Of a DNA stretch of 5,352 nt, positions 5,255 through 5,352 are shown in pieces. Position 1 is the first letter of the stretch, and each line of letters opens with the position of its first letter. A model generated the notes under the pieces. The model saw only the letters and a list, made by a program, of their open reading frames with translations, ran no database searches and was not told the DNA's origin. This DNA comes from Gammaproteobacteria bacterium (GTDB lineage: Bacteria; Pseudomonadota; Gammaproteobacteria; Burkholderiales; Burkholderiaceae_E), in contig JAUIAI010000248.1 in NCBI GenBank assembly GCA_030425615.1, positions 1 through 5,352 on the forward strand, given 5' to 3'. The translations under genes and the position numbers were made by a program.

Positions 5255-5352
5255 CTACTGGGCCGGCTCGCCGACCGCCAGCGGCGCCGGCGGCCGGGCC
5301 TCGCGGCCGAGGCGCGGGTGGATGCGGCGGGCCAGCAGCGCCAGGCCCAGCG
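5255..5352 (-). CDS. C-terminal tail of an unidentified, probably membrane-associated protein (partial)
   Basis: The minus strand entering from the right edge has a frame of 31 codons ending in TAG (5257-5255). It starts with a hydrophobic stretch, LGLALLARRI, that looks like the end of a last transmembrane helix followed by positive charges, then a Pro/Ala-rich tail (RPPAPLAVGEPAQ). This is the pattern of many transporter C-termini, for example of MFS permeases, but the fragment is too short to name a family. Of the three minus-strand frames at the edge it is the only one with protein-like order. It is not recognisable as ATPase N-terminal sequence, which shows that the missing half of the neighbouring ATPase does not directly precede it. 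Confidence 0.5.
   Translation of the reverse strand, partial: LGLALLARRIHPRLGREARPPAPLAVGEPAQ

Noticed and set aside
1..5352. CRISPR array, tRNA, rRNA, insertion sequence or phage-type genes
   Set aside because: No regularly spaced repeats, no tRNA-like cloverleaf, no rRNA segments, no transposase or integrase motifs and no terminal inverted repeats were seen, including near the ATPase truncation point.

Overview
The window is GC-rich throughout, densely packed with genes, and carries protein families typical of metabolically versatile Pseudomonadota: a Bug/TctC-type periplasmic binding protein with its TctA/TctB membrane partners, and a YpeA-type GNAT acetyltransferase. A high-GC beta- or gammaproteobacterium is the best fit. 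This is an inference from family content and composition; no rRNA or other taxonomic marker is present.

Layout, left to right. A few possible last codons of an upstream plus-strand gene (1-24) precede a complete ypeA-like acetyltransferase (41-466, +). It converges, with a 22-base gap, on a minus-strand cluster that reads right to left: tctC (3471-2503), tctA (2469-946), tctB (953-489). Upstream of tctC lies a 192-base non-coding gap (3472-3663) holding two GC-rich inverted repeats, a tandem 8-base repeat and a weak extended -10 promoter candidate. Beyond it, on the same strand, is an ORF (5151-3664) for only the C-terminal half of a P-type cation ATPase. After a further 97-base gap (5158-5254), the C-terminal tail of another minus-strand, probably membrane-associated protein runs off the right edge (5352-5255).

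How the genes work together. TctC (periplasmic ligand capture), TctA (large membrane permease) and TctB (small membrane subunit) form one complete tripartite tricarboxylate transporter (TTT) that would import a carboxylate, or another small organic molecule, using an ion gradient. The substrate cannot be read from the sequence. tctA and tctB overlap by 8 bases and are probably translationally coupled. No sensor kinase/response regulator pair (tctD/tctE type) lies in the window.

The most unusual object is the half-ATPase. It keeps the second half of the N domain, the distal P-domain motifs and six C-terminal membrane helices, but lacks M1-M4, the actuator domain and the phosphorylated Asp (DKTGT). 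It nevertheless begins with a good Shine-Dalgarno sequence and ATG, and has a plausible promoter in the short gap before it. It cannot run the normal transport cycle alone, so it is most likely a decayed or rearranged gene. I see no convincing undescribed system here; the rest is a conventional TTT operon with some regulatory details worth checking.
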